Positions 51,682 through 62,550 are shown, counted from the stretch's first letter. The stretch is 64,000 nt of DNA from Rugamonas apoptosis (GCF_014042355.1 NZ_JACEZU010000009.1:1-64000); one strand, 5' to 3'. Numbers and translations are program-made. The notes: generated by a model from the sequence alone, not told the origin.

Positions 51682-51918
51682 TTATTCCGCGTCGGCTTCG
51701 ATGTTCAGATTGACGGCGCGGGCCGGCACCACCGTCGAAATGGCGTGCTTGTACACCATCTGGGTGACAGTGTTACGCAGCAGGACCACGTATTGGTCGA
51801 ACGACTCGATATGGCCTTGCAGCTTGATGCCGTTGACCAGATAGATCGAGACAGGCACGTGCTCTTTGCGCAAGGCGTTGAGGAATGGGTCTTGTAACAG
51901 TTGCCCTTTGTTGCTCAT
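51682..51918 (-). CDS. hfq: RNA chaperone Hfq
   Basis: A 78-residue Sm-like protein forming the hexamer that pairs small RNAs with mRNAs. GQLLQDPFLNALRKEHVPVSIYLVNGIKLQGHIESFDQYVVLL and VYKHAISTVVPAR hold the Sm1 and Sm2 motifs, including the YKHA nucleotide-binding residues. CGGAG lies nine bases before ATG 51918. The 170-base gap upstream separates it from der and presumably holds its promoter. Confidence 0.98.
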   Translation of the reverse strand: MSNKGQLLQDPFLNALRKEHVPVSIYLVNGIKLQGHIESFDQYVVLLRNTVTQMVYKHAISTVVPARAVNLNIEADAE

Positions 51919-52089
51919 AACAGCTCCGTTTGATGTTGTTGTTTGTGATGTGAAGACGACACGCTGGTTTTCAAGTGCGGCTCAGTGTAAAAACAGGTGC
52001 AAGCGTCACTCCCTCGCGGGAAATCATGCCATGAAGCTACTGTAACCTGTTTTCGCACTTTCTGCAGGCCGCGCCAGCGGGTTTCGTCC

Positions 52090-53433
52090 TTATTTCTGTG
52101 TTTTGTTAAATGGATTCTTGCCCGTGCGCAATTCAATGCGCAGCGGCGTCCCCACCAGAGCGAAGGTATCGCGGAAATGCTTTTCCAGGTAGCGCTTGTA
52201 GGGGTCGCCCACCGCGTCCAGCGCATTGCCGTGAATCACGATCACAGGCGGGTTCATGCCGCCCTGGTGCGCATAGCGCAGCTTGGGGCGGATCGAACCT
52301 TTGCGGCGCGGTTCCTGCTTCTCCACGGCTTCGATCAGGGCGCGCGTGAGCTTCGGCGTGGACAGGTCGCACATGGCGGCCGCGTAGGCCGAATCGATCG
52401 ACTTCATCAGCGGGCCGATGCCGGTCGCTTTCAGGGCCGAGATGAAGTGGGTCTTGGCGAAGGACAGGAAGTCCAGCTTGCGATCCAGGTCGATCTTGAT
52501 CTCGTCGCGGCGGTCCGATTGCAGGCCGTCCCACTTGTTGACGGCCACCACCAGCGCGCGGCCCGATTCCAGCACGAAGCCGGCGATGTGGGCATCCTGC
52601 TCGGAGATGTCCTGCTGCGCATCGAGCAGCAGCAGCACCACGTTCGCTTCCGAGATCGATTGCAGCGTTTTCACCACCGAGAATTTCTCGATCGCTTCAA
52701 ACACCTTGCCGCGGCGGCGGATACCGGCCGTGTCGATCAGCGTGTACTGCTTGCCATCGCGCTCGAACGGAATCTCGATCGAATCGCGGGTGGTGCCCGG
52801 CATGTCGAACGCGATCACGCGCTGTTCGCCCACCAGGGTGTTGATCAGGGTCGACTTGCCCACGTTGGGGCGGCCCACGATGGCGATCTTGATGCCACGG
52901 TCGGCTGGCTCCAGTTCTTCCGGCTCTTCCGGACGCTGGGAGAAGGCCAGGTTGAGCGCCTCCTCCACCAGGTCGGCCACGCCGTCGCCATGGGCGGACG
53001 AGATGGCGTACGGATCGCCCAGGCCCAGCTCATAGAAGTCCGACACCACGGCCGTGTAGCGCATGCCTTCCGACTTGTTCACCACCAGCAGCACCGGACG
53101 GCCGCTCTTGCGCAGGAAGTCGGTGATGGTCTTGTCGTGCGGCGTCAGGCCCTGGCGGCCGTCGACCAGGAACACGACCACGTCGGCCTCGGCCACGGCC
53201 TGCTTGGTCTGCAGCGCCATCTGGTGCATGATGCCTTCCTTGGCGACGGGTTCGAAACCGCCCGTGTCGATCACGAGGAAGGGACGTTCGCCGACACGGC
53301 CCTCGCCATAGTGACGATCGCGCGTCAACCCAGGCAAGTCCGCCACCAGCGCATCGCGCGAGCGGGTCAGACGATTGAATAAGGTCGATTTCCCAACATT
53401 GGGTCGACCCACTAGTGCGATTACCGGCTTCAT
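52090..53433 (-). CDS. der: Ribosome assembly GTPase Der
   Basis: A 447-residue protein with two tandem G domains and a C-terminal KH-like domain, required for 50S maturation. G1 loops are GRPNVGKSTLFN (residue 8 on) and GRPNVGKSTLIN; G3 motifs are DLPGLTRDRHYG and DMPGTTRDSI. The KH part carries RPKLRYAHQGGMNPPVIVIHGN. It starts four bases after the bamB stop. Confidence 0.97.
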   Translation of the reverse strand: MKPVIALVGRPNVGKSTLFNRLTRSRDALVADLPGLTRDRHYGEGRVGERPFLVIDTGGFEPVAKEGIMHQMALQTKQAVAEADVVVFLVDGRQGLTPHDKTITDFLRKSGRPVLLVVNKSEGMRYTAVVSDFYELGLGDPYAISSAHGDGVADLVEEALNLAFSQRPEEPEELEPADRGIKIAIVGRPNVGKSTLINTLVGEQRVIAFDMPGTTRDSIEIPFERDGKQYTLIDTAGIRRRGKVFEAIEKFSVVKTLQSISEANVVLLLLDAQQDISEQDAHIAGFVLESGRALVVAVNKWDGLQSDRRDEIKIDLDRKLDFLSFAKTHFISALKATGIGPLMKSIDSAYAAAMCDLSTPKLTRALIEAVEKQEPRRKGSIRPKLRYAHQGGMNPPVIVIHGNALDAVGDPYKRYLEKHFRDTFALVGTPLRIELRTGKNPFNKTQK

Positions 53434-53437
53434 TGTA

Positions 53438-54574
53438 TTACTCGACCGCGATGGCGGTCACTGTCCCTGATTGGGTTTGAAAAATCAAATTCGCGCCCGC
53501 CACCACTGGCACCGATTGTATCGGGCTGCCGTCGGTAGCGACGCGACCTATTAAAGCGCCATCTTCCCGCGACAGGAAGTGGATGTAACCCTGCAGATCG
53601 CCAACCGCGACAGCGCGGCCATACGACACAGGCGTGGACAGGCGGCGGAAAGCCAGCTTGTCCGTTTTCCAGGCACTGGTGCCCGTTTCGCGGCTGTAGG
53701 CGGCCAGCGCGCCCTGGTCGTCGGCGACGAACACGAAGCGCTGGTCGACAGCCACGCCCACGTCGGACGACGCGGGCTTGTTCCAGTGCGGCACACCGGT
53801 GGCGAGGTCGAAGCAGGCGACCCGGCCCTGGTAGGACACGGCGCAGACGTCCTTGTCGTACACCACAGGCGCGCCGGCGATGTCGGTCACGCGCTCCAGT
53901 TCCGTCGCGCCGCGCGGCTCGCCCACCACCACTTCGAAGCGCGGCAGGCCGCCGGCCAGGGCCAGCGCCAGCAGCTTGCCGCCTGGCTGGGCCACATACA
54001 CGTTCGGGCCGCTGATGGTCATGCCGGGCGCGTTGCGCAGCGTGAGCGCGGGCGTGGTGCGGGCCACGGACCAGCGCTTGGCGCCGGTGGCCGCCTCATA
54101 GGCCGTGATCTGGTTGTCGAGGCTACGGACCACCACCACGTCCTTGCCCACCACGGGCGAGGACAGCACTTCACTGGAAGCCTGCGCCTTCCACAGCGGC
54201 TTGCCGTTGGCATCGAACGCAAGGATAACACCCTTGGCCGCGCCCACCACGGTGACGTCGCCATTGCTGCCGACACCGGCCGTCAGGTCGGCGCCGGTCT
54301 TGACGCGCCACAGTTCCTTGCCGGTCGCCGCGTCCAGCCGCACCAGGGTGCCGCCGGCGTCGGCCGCGAACAGGCTGTTACCCACCAGGGCGGGCGTGAA
54401 CACGGCCTGGCCGGACGAACCGAGCGCGTACTTCCAGGCCGCGTGCGGCGACATGGTGGCCTTGAACTCGACCAGCGGGGCTGGCTGGTTCTTGGTTTCC
54501 TTCGACGAGAACAGCGAGCAACCGGACATCAGCGCCAGCAGGCTTACTGCAATAACTTTTTGGGTGGTGCGCAT
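53438..54574 (-). CDS. bamB: Outer membrane assembly lipoprotein BamB
   Basis: A 378-residue beta-propeller lipoprotein of the BAM complex that inserts outer-membrane proteins. The lipobox LMSGC (Cys19) follows a signal peptide. Repeated PQQ-like blades show the pattern (A/L)DA.TGK.LWR (RLDAATGKELWRVKTGADL), AFDANGKPLWKAQ and YSRETGTSAWKTDKL. It sits between yfgM and der, as in most proteobacteria. Confidence 0.95.
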   Translation of the reverse strand: MRTTQKVIAVSLLALMSGCSLFSSKETKNQPAPLVEFKATMSPHAAWKYALGSSGQAVFTPALVGNSLFAADAGGTLVRLDAATGKELWRVKTGADLTAGVGSNGDVTVVGAAKGVILAFDANGKPLWKAQASSEVLSSPVVGKDVVVVRSLDNQITAYEAATGAKRWSVARTTPALTLRNAPGMTISGPNVYVAQPGGKLLALALAGGLPRFEVVVGEPRGATELERVTDIAGAPVVYDKDVCAVSYQGRVACFDLATGVPHWNKPASSDVGVAVDQRFVFVADDQGALAAYSRETGTSAWKTDKLAFRRLSTPVSYGRAVAVGDLQGYIHFLSREDGALIGRVATDGSPIQSVPVVAGANLIFQTQSGTVTAIAVE

Positions 54575-54646
54575 AAATTTAACCTTGTTCTTACTGATCA
54601 GGCATGGCGGGCGGCGCGCTTGTCGCGCGCGCCCTTGCAGAAGGTG

Positions 54647-55300
54647 TTACGCCGCGTCCTTGGCCGCAGGCACAGCGCCGCCGATGGCTTCGAACTTCAG
54701 CTCGATCAGCTGACGGCCTGGATTCTTCTTGTCGGTCGCGTCCAGCGCGGCCTGGTAGGCGGCGCGGGCTTCAGCCAGCTTGTTCTGCGCTGCCAGCACA
54801 TCGCCCTTGCGGTCGGCCACGGCGCCGGCGAACTGCGGCGCGATGCCGCTGGCCAGTACCTTGAGCGCCTCGTCGTAGGCTTTCTCGTCCAGCAGCACGC
54901 CGGCCAGGCGCAGCTTGGCCACCGACTTGTATTCCTCGTCGCCGTGCTCGGAAGCCCATTGCAGTTGGGCCTTGGCCGATTTCAGGTCGTTGGCGTCGAA
55001 CGCGCTCTTGGCGGCCAGCAGCGCACCCATGGGGGCGTAGGCGGTGCCGGCGTAGCGGCTTTCCATATCGCCGGCCGCGCGCAGCACCTTGGCCGCGTCC
55101 TTGGCATCGACGGCGTGCTGCAGCTCGTCGTACAGGGCCGACGCCTGGGCCGCCTGGCTGCGCTGGTAGTAGTTCCAGCCGGTCCAGCCCGAATAGGCGG
55201 CCAGGCCTGCGATCAGCACCCACGAGGTCAGGTTGCCATACTGATTCCACCACGCTTTGAGGGAAGCAAGTTGTTCTTGTTCTTCGAGATCGTATGCCAT
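54647..55300 (-). CDS. YfgM/TPR family protein, ancillary SecYEG subunit
   Basis: A 217-residue inner-membrane protein with a short cytoplasmic N-terminus (MAYDLEEQEQLASLKAWWNQYGN), one helix (LTSWVLIAGLAAYSGWTGW) and a periplasmic TPR domain. E. coli YfgM associates with SecYEG and PpiD to hand over exported proteins. The hisS-yfgM-bamB-der order is conserved and supports the call. Confidence 0.9.
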   Translation of the reverse strand: MAYDLEEQEQLASLKAWWNQYGNLTSWVLIAGLAAYSGWTGWNYYQRSQAAQASALYDELQHAVDAKDAAKVLRAAGDMESRYAGTAYAPMGALLAAKSAFDANDLKSAKAQLQWASEHGDEEYKSVAKLRLAGVLLDEKAYDEALKVLASGIAPQFAGAVADRKGDVLAAQNKLAEARAAYQAALDATDKKNPGRQLIELKFEAIGGAVPAAKDAA

Positions 55301-55355
55301 GAGTTAAAGTCAGGTTTGGGGTTGTAAAGGTTAATCGAGGGTGAATCCGTGTAGC

Positions 55356-56705
55356 TTAGTGGTTGCAGTTCTCGTCGTGCACGTGATAGTGGCCGCCGTC
55401 GCTGGTGATCTGGTCGACCAGGAAGTCCACTACCTCATCGAACGGCACGTTCGCCTGCTGCTGCTCGCCTTCGGCCGCGCGCATGGCCTTGACGCTGGCC
55501 GTGTGATTGGCCACTTCGTCCTCGCCGATGATGACGGCGAAAGCGGCGCCGCTGCCGTCGGCCTTCTTCATCTGCGTCTTGAAACTACCGGCGCCGGTGG
55601 CCGTGGAAGCGTGCATGATGACATCCAGGCCGGCGTCGCGGATACGCTCGCCCAGCACGAACGCTTGCAGCTGCGCCGCTTCGCCCTGGTGCACCAGGTA
55701 CACGTCGCACAGGTTGGGCTGCTCTGGCTCGCCCTCTTCCTTCATCAGTTCCAGCAGGCGTTCGATGCCCATCGCGAAACCGACGGCCGGCGTGGGCTTG
55801 CCGCCGAAGCTGGCGATCAGCGGATCGTAACGGCCGCCGGCGCACACGGTGCCTTGCGAGCCCAGTTGGTCCGTGACCCATTCGAACACGGTGCGGTTGT
55901 AGTAATCGAGGCCGCGCACCAGACGGGTGTTGATGGTGTACGGGATGTTGTTGTGGTCGAGGATCTTGCGCACGCCGTTGAAGTGGGCCAGCGATTCCTC
56001 GCCCAGGTAGTCCAGCAGCTTGGGCGCGTTGTTGACCATTTCCTGCATGGCCGGATTCTTGGTGTCCAGGATGCGCAGCGGGTTGCTGTGCAGGCGGCGC
56101 TTGGCTTCCGCGTCCAGCAGGGCTTCATGCGACTCCAGGTAGGCGATCAGGTCCACGCGGTGGCGGGCGCGCTCCTCGGCGTCGCCGATCGAGTTCAGTT
56201 CCAGGCGGATGTTCTGCAGGCCCAGGTCGTCCCACAGGCGCCGGCACAGCATGATCATTTCCGCGTCCACGTCCGGGCCGTTGAAGCCCACGGCCTCGCA
56301 GCCGAACTGGTAGAACTGACGATAGCGGCCGCGCTGCGGACGCTCATGGCGGAACATGGGGCCCGTGTACCACAGGCGCTTGGGGCCTTCGTACACCAGG
56401 TTATGTTCGATCACGGCGCGCACCACGCCAGCCGTACCCTCCGGACGCAGCGTGAGCTGGTCGCCGTTCATGGAATCGGTGAAGGAATACATCTCCTTTT
56501 CCACGATGTCGGTCACGGCGCCGATGGCGCGCGCGAACAGGCCCGTGTTTTCCAGGATGGGGGTGCGGATCTGCTGGAAGCCATAGCTCTGCACCACCGA
56601 CTGCGCGGTGTTCTGGAACAGCTCCCACAGGTGCGCATCACCCGGCAGGATGTCATTCATGCCTTTGACTGCGACGATCTTTTCAGCTTTTTTATTTTCG
56701 GACAT
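55356..56705 (-). CDS. hisS: Histidyl-tRNA synthetase
   Basis: A 449-residue class II synthetase. Motif 1 region GMNDILPGDAHLWEL, motif 2 FRHERPQRGRYRQFYQFGCE, the histidine loops (LVRGLDYYNRTVFEWV; GGRYDPLIASFGG) and motif 3 GFAMGIERLLEL are clear, with an anticodon domain after residue 335. The C-terminus ends in a His-rich stretch (GGHYHVHDENCNH), an unusual tail that may bind metal or be incidental. AGAGAAG precedes ATG 56705. Confidence 0.97.
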   Translation of the reverse strand: MSENKKAEKIVAVKGMNDILPGDAHLWELFQNTAQSVVQSYGFQQIRTPILENTGLFARAIGAVTDIVEKEMYSFTDSMNGDQLTLRPEGTAGVVRAVIEHNLVYEGPKRLWYTGPMFRHERPQRGRYRQFYQFGCEAVGFNGPDVDAEMIMLCRRLWDDLGLQNIRLELNSIGDAEERARHRVDLIAYLESHEALLDAEAKRRLHSNPLRILDTKNPAMQEMVNNAPKLLDYLGEESLAHFNGVRKILDHNNIPYTINTRLVRGLDYYNRTVFEWVTDQLGSQGTVCAGGRYDPLIASFGGKPTPAVGFAMGIERLLELMKEEGEPEQPNLCDVYLVHQGEAAQLQAFVLGERIRDAGLDVIMHASTATGAGSFKTQMKKADGSGAAFAVIIGEDEVANHTASVKAMRAAEGEQQQANVPFDEVVDFLVDQITSDGGHYHVHDENCNH

Positions 56706-56721
56706 TGCGATCTTCTCTAGC

Positions 56722-57990
<1,269 letters not shown>

Positions 57991-58021
57991 GGGTGTTCTG
58001 ATTGTGTTCGGTAAGACGGGA

Positions 58022-59035
58022 TTACTTGATGTTCACGCGCGAGATCGTGCCGCCCGCCACGGCGGGCAGCGCCAGTGGCGCGCCGCCCAGCGTCGCTTCC
58101 ACGCCGGACGGCTTGCCGACGATGAGCAGGGCTGGATCGGCGATATCGAACGTCTCCGTCGCGCCAGCCTTGACCAGGCGCGAAATGAGCGGCGACTTGC
58201 CGGGACGGCGGATTTCGATCCACGAGTCCTGGTTCACTTTCAACACCAGCGCGTTACCGCTGGCGGCGGCCGGCGCAGGCGCCGCGGCCGGTGCGGCTGC
58301 TGGCGCGGCAGGCGCACCGACGGCGGCCACCGGAGCCGGCGCGGTGGCTGGCGGCGTCACGGGTGCCGGCGTGCCGGCAGCGGCGCCAGCACCGGGCGAA
58401 CCGGCGGCCGGCGCGCCACCTTGCGGCGGCACGGAAATCAGCGGCACGGATGGCGACTGGACGGGCGCCGTTTCCTGGCCTGGCTTGACCAGCGTGGTTT
58501 CGATCGGCGCCACTTCCGGCGCTTTCTCGGCCACAGCCGGCGCGGCGGCCGGTGCGCCATCCTTGGCCCGCCCCAGCATGCCGGGCGCGATCAGCCCGGC
58601 GTGGTAAGCGTAGGCGCCGGCGGCGGCCAGCACCACGGCCACGCCAGCACCGATCATCCAGCCGGCCGGCTTGGACGAGCGTTCCGTCAGCGACGGGAAG
58701 CGCGACTCGGAGAAGGTGGGCGAGCGCTCGCGGCGCGGCGGCGCGGCTTCATGGCTGGTGGGCGAGACCACTTCGATCATGGCCACCAGCGGCGTGGCGT
58801 CTATCTTCAGCACTTTGGCGTAGGCGCGCACGAAACCGCGCACCACGGCCATATTGGGCAGCGACGCGTAGTCGCCCTTTTCCAGCGCGACCACCTGGCG
58901 CGGCGCCAGTTTCAGTTGATCGGCTATCTGTTCGATCGTCCAGCCAGCCGCTTCGCGGGCGGCGGCCAGTTGTACTCCGGGCGTGGCCAGGTTGCTGCCC
59001 TGGTCTTTTGGCGGTTCAGCCCACTCTGAATTCAT
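58022..59035 (-). CDS. RodZ-like helix-turn-helix membrane protein
   Basis: A 337-residue protein like the cytoskeletal regulator RodZ. It has a cytoplasmic HTH_25 domain (residues about 20-85: LAAAREAAGWTIEQIADQLKL; VVALEKGDYASLPNMAVVRGFVRAYAKVL) that binds MreB in model species, and one membrane helix (WMIGAGVAVVLAAAGAYAY). A long Ala/Pro linker and a C-terminal DUF4115 beta domain (LVLKVNQDSWIEIRRPGKSPLISRLV) follow. ATG 59035 is supported by AGGGG six bases upstream; the gene overlaps the end of pilW by a few bases if ATG 59056 is used instead. Confidence 0.88.
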   Translation of the reverse strand: MNSEWAEPPKDQGSNLATPGVQLAAAREAAGWTIEQIADQLKLAPRQVVALEKGDYASLPNMAVVRGFVRAYAKVLKIDATPLVAMIEVVSPTSHEAAPPRRERSPTFSESRFPSLTERSSKPAGWMIGAGVAVVLAAAGAYAYHAGLIAPGMLGRAKDGAPAAAPAVAEKAPEVAPIETTLVKPGQETAPVQSPSVPLISVPPQGGAPAAGSPGAGAAAGTPAPVTPPATAPAPVAAVGAPAAPAAAPAAAPAPAAASGNALVLKVNQDSWIEIRRPGKSPLISRLVKAGATETFDIADPALLIVGKPSGVEATLGGAPLALPAVAGGTISRVNIK

Positions 59036-59048
59036 TGGTACCCCTGTT

Positions 59049-59861
59049 TCATTCATCAAACGCCCCACGTTGATACGCAGCATACTCGACCGAACCGGCG
59101 TGGTGGCGCCGCAATTGCGTCGCCCAGCCAGCCTCCGCATCCTTGTCGCCAAGCTTATGCTGCACCTTAATCGCGAGCCACAGCACATCGGCCGTCATGC
59201 TCTCCATCTTTGCTAACTTGCCCAGCCGGGTAATGAAAAAACCGGCACGGGGATAATCGCCCCGCGCGTAGTAGACCTGCGCCAGGTTGGCGTTGGTCGC
59301 GGCCAGGTCGGGCGTGAGCTGCAAGGCGCGCAGCAGATATTTCTCCGCCACCGCATAGTCCTTGATCTTCAGCGCGCAGGACCCGGCATTGTTCAGCGCC
59401 TTGTCCGGCGACGGATAGGCCGGGTTGGCCAAGGCTTGCTCGAAATGCTTGAGCGCCTCGGGCACACGGCCGTGCTCGCACAGGAACGAGCCGTAATTAT
59501 TGGCCAGCTCGGGATTGCGCGGCGCCAGTTTGAGGGCGTGGACAAAATTGTCCTCGGCCAGCGCCGTCTCTCCCATGGCCATGTAGATCAGCGCGCGCAT
59601 GCCAAAGGCGTCCACGTACTGGGGATCGGCCGCCAGCGCCAGCTTGACCTGATCCAGCGCCACGGGGTACTGGCCCTGCTCGTAGTAGCCCACCGCCAGC
59701 TGCATGCGGATACTGGCGCGGCGCTGGGCCGAAGTCTCATCCGACGCGGTCTGCAATTCCTCCTTGCCGCTGTTGCCCGGACCGGCGGCACAGCCAGCCA
59801 GCGTCGCCGCCAGCACCAGGGCGGACAGCAACGGACGGCGGCGGCGGACCAGGGGTGGCAT
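59049..59861 (-). CDS. pilW: Type IV pilus assembly/stability lipoprotein PilW (PilF) with TPR repeats
   Basis: A 270-residue outer-membrane lipoprotein (lipobox LAGC, Cys24) with at least five TPR units (QLAVGYYEQGQYPVALDQVKLAL; ALIYMAMGETALAEDNFVHAL; NYGSFLCEHGRVPEALKHFEQAL). It is needed for multimerisation of the PilQ secretin. It starts where rlmN ends (shared base 59861) and lies in the standard rlmN-pilW-rodZ-ispG order. Confidence 0.92.
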   Translation of the reverse strand: MPPLVRRRRPLLSALVLAATLAGCAAGPGNSGKEELQTASDETSAQRRASIRMQLAVGYYEQGQYPVALDQVKLALAADPQYVDAFGMRALIYMAMGETALAEDNFVHALKLAPRNPELANNYGSFLCEHGRVPEALKHFEQALANPAYPSPDKALNNAGSCALKIKDYAVAEKYLLRALQLTPDLAATNANLAQVYYARGDYPRAGFFITRLGKLAKMESMTADVLWLAIKVQHKLGDKDAEAGWATQLRRHHAGSVEYAAYQRGAFDE

Positions 59862-61033
59862 CAGGAACGGATCTCCACGATCTTGCCGAAGTTGGCGCCG
59901 AACTTCTGCTGGTATTCGGCCATTTTTTCCATCCGCTCCTGGACCCGGGTGCGGTCCTGCACTTCGCCGGCCAACTGGCCGCAGGCGGCGTCGATATCGT
60001 CGCCGCGCGTCTTGCGGATGGTGGTGACGATGCCGGCGTCCATCAGGATCTGGGCGAAGGCCTTGATGCGGGGATTCTTCGAGCGGAACAGGCCCGATTC
60101 CGGGAAGGGGTTGAACGGAATCAGGTTGAACTTGCAGTTCACGCCGTGCTGGCGGTCCTGCACCAGGGCCACCAGCTCGCGTGCATGTTCGTCGGTATCG
60201 TTGAAACCGTCGAGCATGCAGTATTCAAAGGTGATGAAGTCGCGCGGCGCAAATTCCAGATAGCGCTTGCAGGCGGCCAGCAGCTCCTTCAACGGGTATT
60301 TCTTATTCAGCGGCACCAGGCCATCGCGCAGCGGATCGTTCGACGCGTGCAGCGACACGGCCAGCGCCACCGGCACTTCCTGCGACAGCTTGTCCATCAT
60401 CGGCACCACGCCGGAGGTCGACAAGGTGACCCGGCGGCGCGACAGGCCGTAGGCGTTATCGTCCAGCATCAGCTTGAGGGCGGTGACGGTCGGTTCGAAG
60501 TTCAGCAGCGGCTCGCCCATGCCCATCATCACCACGTTGGTGATCTGGCGTTCGCCTTTGGGGCCGGGCTCGATGCCCTTGGTGCGGCGCAGTTCGAATT
60601 CGGCCATCCACAGCTGGCCGATAATCTCGCCCACGGTCAGGTTGCGGCTGAAGCCCTGCTTGCCCGTGGAGCAGAAACGGCAGTTGACGGCGCAGCCGGC
60701 CTGGGTCGAGATGCACAGCGTGCCGCGGTTTTCTTCCGGGATGAACACGGTTTCCACAGCGTTGCCGTTACCCACGTCCACCAGCCACTTGCGGGTGCCG
60801 TCGGTCGAGGTGTGGTCGCTGATGACGGCCGGGGCGCGCACTTCGGCGCGCGTCTTGAGCTTGTCGCGCAGCGACTTGGCCAGGTCCGTCATCGAGTCAA
60901 AATCAGCGGCGCCGAACTGGTGTATCCAGCGCTGCAATTGTTTGGCGCGGAACGGCTTCTCTCCCAACTCGGCGCAATAGGCGATGAGCTGCGCGGGATC
61001 CAGGTCCAGCAAGTTGGTGAGGGTCGTATCCAT
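59861..61033 (-). CDS. rlmN: Dual-specificity rRNA/tRNA adenine-C2 methyltransferase RlmN
   Basis: A 390-residue radical SAM methyltransferase modifying A2503 of 23S rRNA and A37 of some tRNAs. The cluster motif CAVNCRFCSTGKQGF is CxxxCxxC. VVMMGMGEPLLN is the GEP motif, and a conserved Cys near the C-terminus (DIDAACGQL) is the methyl-carrying catalytic residue. ATG 61033 gives the standard N-terminus (TNLLDLDPAQLIAYCAELGEKPFRAKQL). Confidence 0.97.
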   Translation of the reverse strand: MDTTLTNLLDLDPAQLIAYCAELGEKPFRAKQLQRWIHQFGAADFDSMTDLAKSLRDKLKTRAEVRAPAVISDHTSTDGTRKWLVDVGNGNAVETVFIPEENRGTLCISTQAGCAVNCRFCSTGKQGFSRNLTVGEIIGQLWMAEFELRRTKGIEPGPKGERQITNVVMMGMGEPLLNFEPTVTALKLMLDDNAYGLSRRRVTLSTSGVVPMMDKLSQEVPVALAVSLHASNDPLRDGLVPLNKKYPLKELLAACKRYLEFAPRDFITFEYCMLDGFNDTDEHARELVALVQDRQHGVNCKFNLIPFNPFPESGLFRSKNPRIKAFAQILMDAGIVTTIRKTRGDDIDAACGQLAGEVQDRTRVQERMEKMAEYQQKFGANFGKIVEIRS

Positions 61034-61130
61034 AATCTTATTCAATGCAATTCCAATCAATCCGTCCCCGCCGGAGCGGGAACGGGGTACATCAGCGGCG
61101 GCGCCGCACGCGGCGCGCGCCAGGCGTCAA

Positions 61131-61556
61131 TTAACGCGAGTACACGTTCAGTGCTGGGAAGAAGTAAGCGATTTCCACAGCGGCGGCTTCGACAGCGTCC
61201 GAACCGTGCACGGCGTTGGCATCGATCGACTCAGCGAAATCAGCACGGATGGTGCCTTTTTCAGCTTTCTTCGGATCGGTGGCGCCCATCAGGTCGCGGT
61301 GTGCCAGGACGGCGTTTTCGCCTTCCAGCACTTGGATCATGACAGGACCGGAAACCATGAAGTCCACCAGATCCTTGAAGAAACCGCGCTCTTTGTGCGC
61401 AGCGTAGAAGCCTTCAGCGTCGGCGCGCGACAGTTGGGTCATGCGCGAAGCGACGATTTTCAGGCCAGCGCCTTCGAAACGGCTGTAGATTTGGCCGATG
61501 ACGTTTTTAGCAACTGCGTCTGGTTTGATGATCGACAGGGTGCGTTCGATTGCCAT
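61131..61556 (-). CDS. ndk: Nucleoside diphosphate kinase
   Basis: A 141-residue enzyme that transfers the terminal phosphate between nucleoside triphosphates through a phosphohistidine. It starts ERTLSIIKPDAVAKNVIG; the active-site segment reads SIDANAVHGSDAVEAAAVEIAYFF, with the catalytic His in NAVHGSD. GGAG lies nine bases before ATG 61556. It leads the long minus-strand block; the 251-base gap upstream, shared with the divergent YccA-family gene, holds promoters and no gene. Confidence 0.97.
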   Translation of the reverse strand: MAIERTLSIIKPDAVAKNVIGQIYSRFEGAGLKIVASRMTQLSRADAEGFYAAHKERGFFKDLVDFMVSGPVMIQVLEGENAVLAHRDLMGATDPKKAEKGTIRADFAESIDANAVHGSDAVEAAAVEIAYFFPALNVYSR

Positions 61557-61807
61557 TTAAAAAACTCCAATAAAAAGAAAGGTTTAAAACAAGTATTGAT
61601 AACTCAATCAACCTTTGATTTTACCATAGAACACCCCATATATCGGATATTGCGAGGCAAAACGGCGGCGCGGACCGGGCCCGGCCCTGTCCAAGCCCGG
61701 TTTAAGCCAGGTTTAAGCGTCAACCGAGGGCGATTTTGCGCGTTTTTGCCCCGGCGTGCTATGCTTTTATCAGGTCGTTATCTGAACACCAATGAATTGG
61801 AGGCACT

Positions 61808-62491
61808 ATGAACCAAATGCAAAACATCTATGACTATGCCGGCAGCAGCCAGGCGGTCCGCCACAACGTACTGCGCAACACCTACTGGCTGTTGGCGCTG
61901 TCGATGGTGCCGACCGTGCTGGGCGCCTTTATCGGCGTGGCCTTCCATGTGCCGATGCTGGGCGGCGGCCTGGGCGCGCTGCTGTTCCTGGGGATCGCGT
62001 TCGGCTTCATCTGGGGCATCGAGCGTAACAAGGACAGCGGCCTGGGCGTGGCCCTGCTGCTCGGCTTCACCTTCTTCATGGGGCTGATGCTCACGCCTAT
62101 CCTGTCGCGCACGCTCGGCTATGCCAACGGCGGCTTCCTGATCATGACCGCGTTCGGCGGCACGGCCAGCGTATTCGCCGTGATGGCCAGCGTGGCCACC
62201 GTATCGAAGCGCGACTTCTCGGGTCTGGGCAAGTGGCTGTTCGCCGGCGTGATCGTGATGATCATCGCCTCGCTGGCCAACATCTTCCTGGGCTTGCCGG
62301 CGCTGGCCATCACCATCTCCGTGATCGCGATCGCCATCTTCTCGGCTTACATCCTGTATGACGTGCAGCAGATCGTGAACGGCGGCGAGACCAACTACAT
62401 CCGCGCCACCCTGGCCATTTACCTGGACGTGTACAACATCTTCGTCAACCTGCTGTCGCTGCTGGGCATCTTCGGCGGCAACCGCGACTGA
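61808..62491 (+). CDS. Bax inhibitor-1/YccA family membrane protein
   Basis: A 227-residue seven-helix inner-membrane protein. The family end motif YILYDVQQIVNGGETNYIRATLAIYLDVYNIFVNLLSLLG, with paired aspartates that gate ion leak in the BI-1 fold, is complete. E. coli YccA in this family modulates the FtsH protease, a possible link to hflKC farther along the window. TTGGAGG lies seven bases before ATG 61808, and a TATGCT -10-like element is at 61760-61765. Confidence 0.92.
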   Translation: MNQMQNIYDYAGSSQAVRHNVLRNTYWLLALSMVPTVLGAFIGVAFHVPMLGGGLGALLFLGIAFGFIWGIERNKDSGLGVALLLGFTFFMGLMLTPILSRTLGYANGGFLIMTAFGGTASVFAVMASVATVSKRDFSGLGKWLFAGVIVMIIASLANIFLGLPALAITISVIAIAIFSAYILYDVQQIVNGGETNYIRATLAIYLDVYNIFVNLLSLLGIFGGNRD

Positions 62492-62510
62492 GCGAAAAAG
62501 CTTTCCTCCC

Positions 62511-62538
62511 AAAGCCGGCCTCGCGCCGGCTTTTTTTT
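62511..62538 (+). terminator. Intrinsic terminator of the YccA-family gene
   Basis: AAAGCCGGC and GCCGGCTTT form a stem with a 5-base loop followed by T8. It lies 20 bases after the stop codon. Confidence 0.95.
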
Positions 62539-62550
62539 CGAGCCCGTAAA

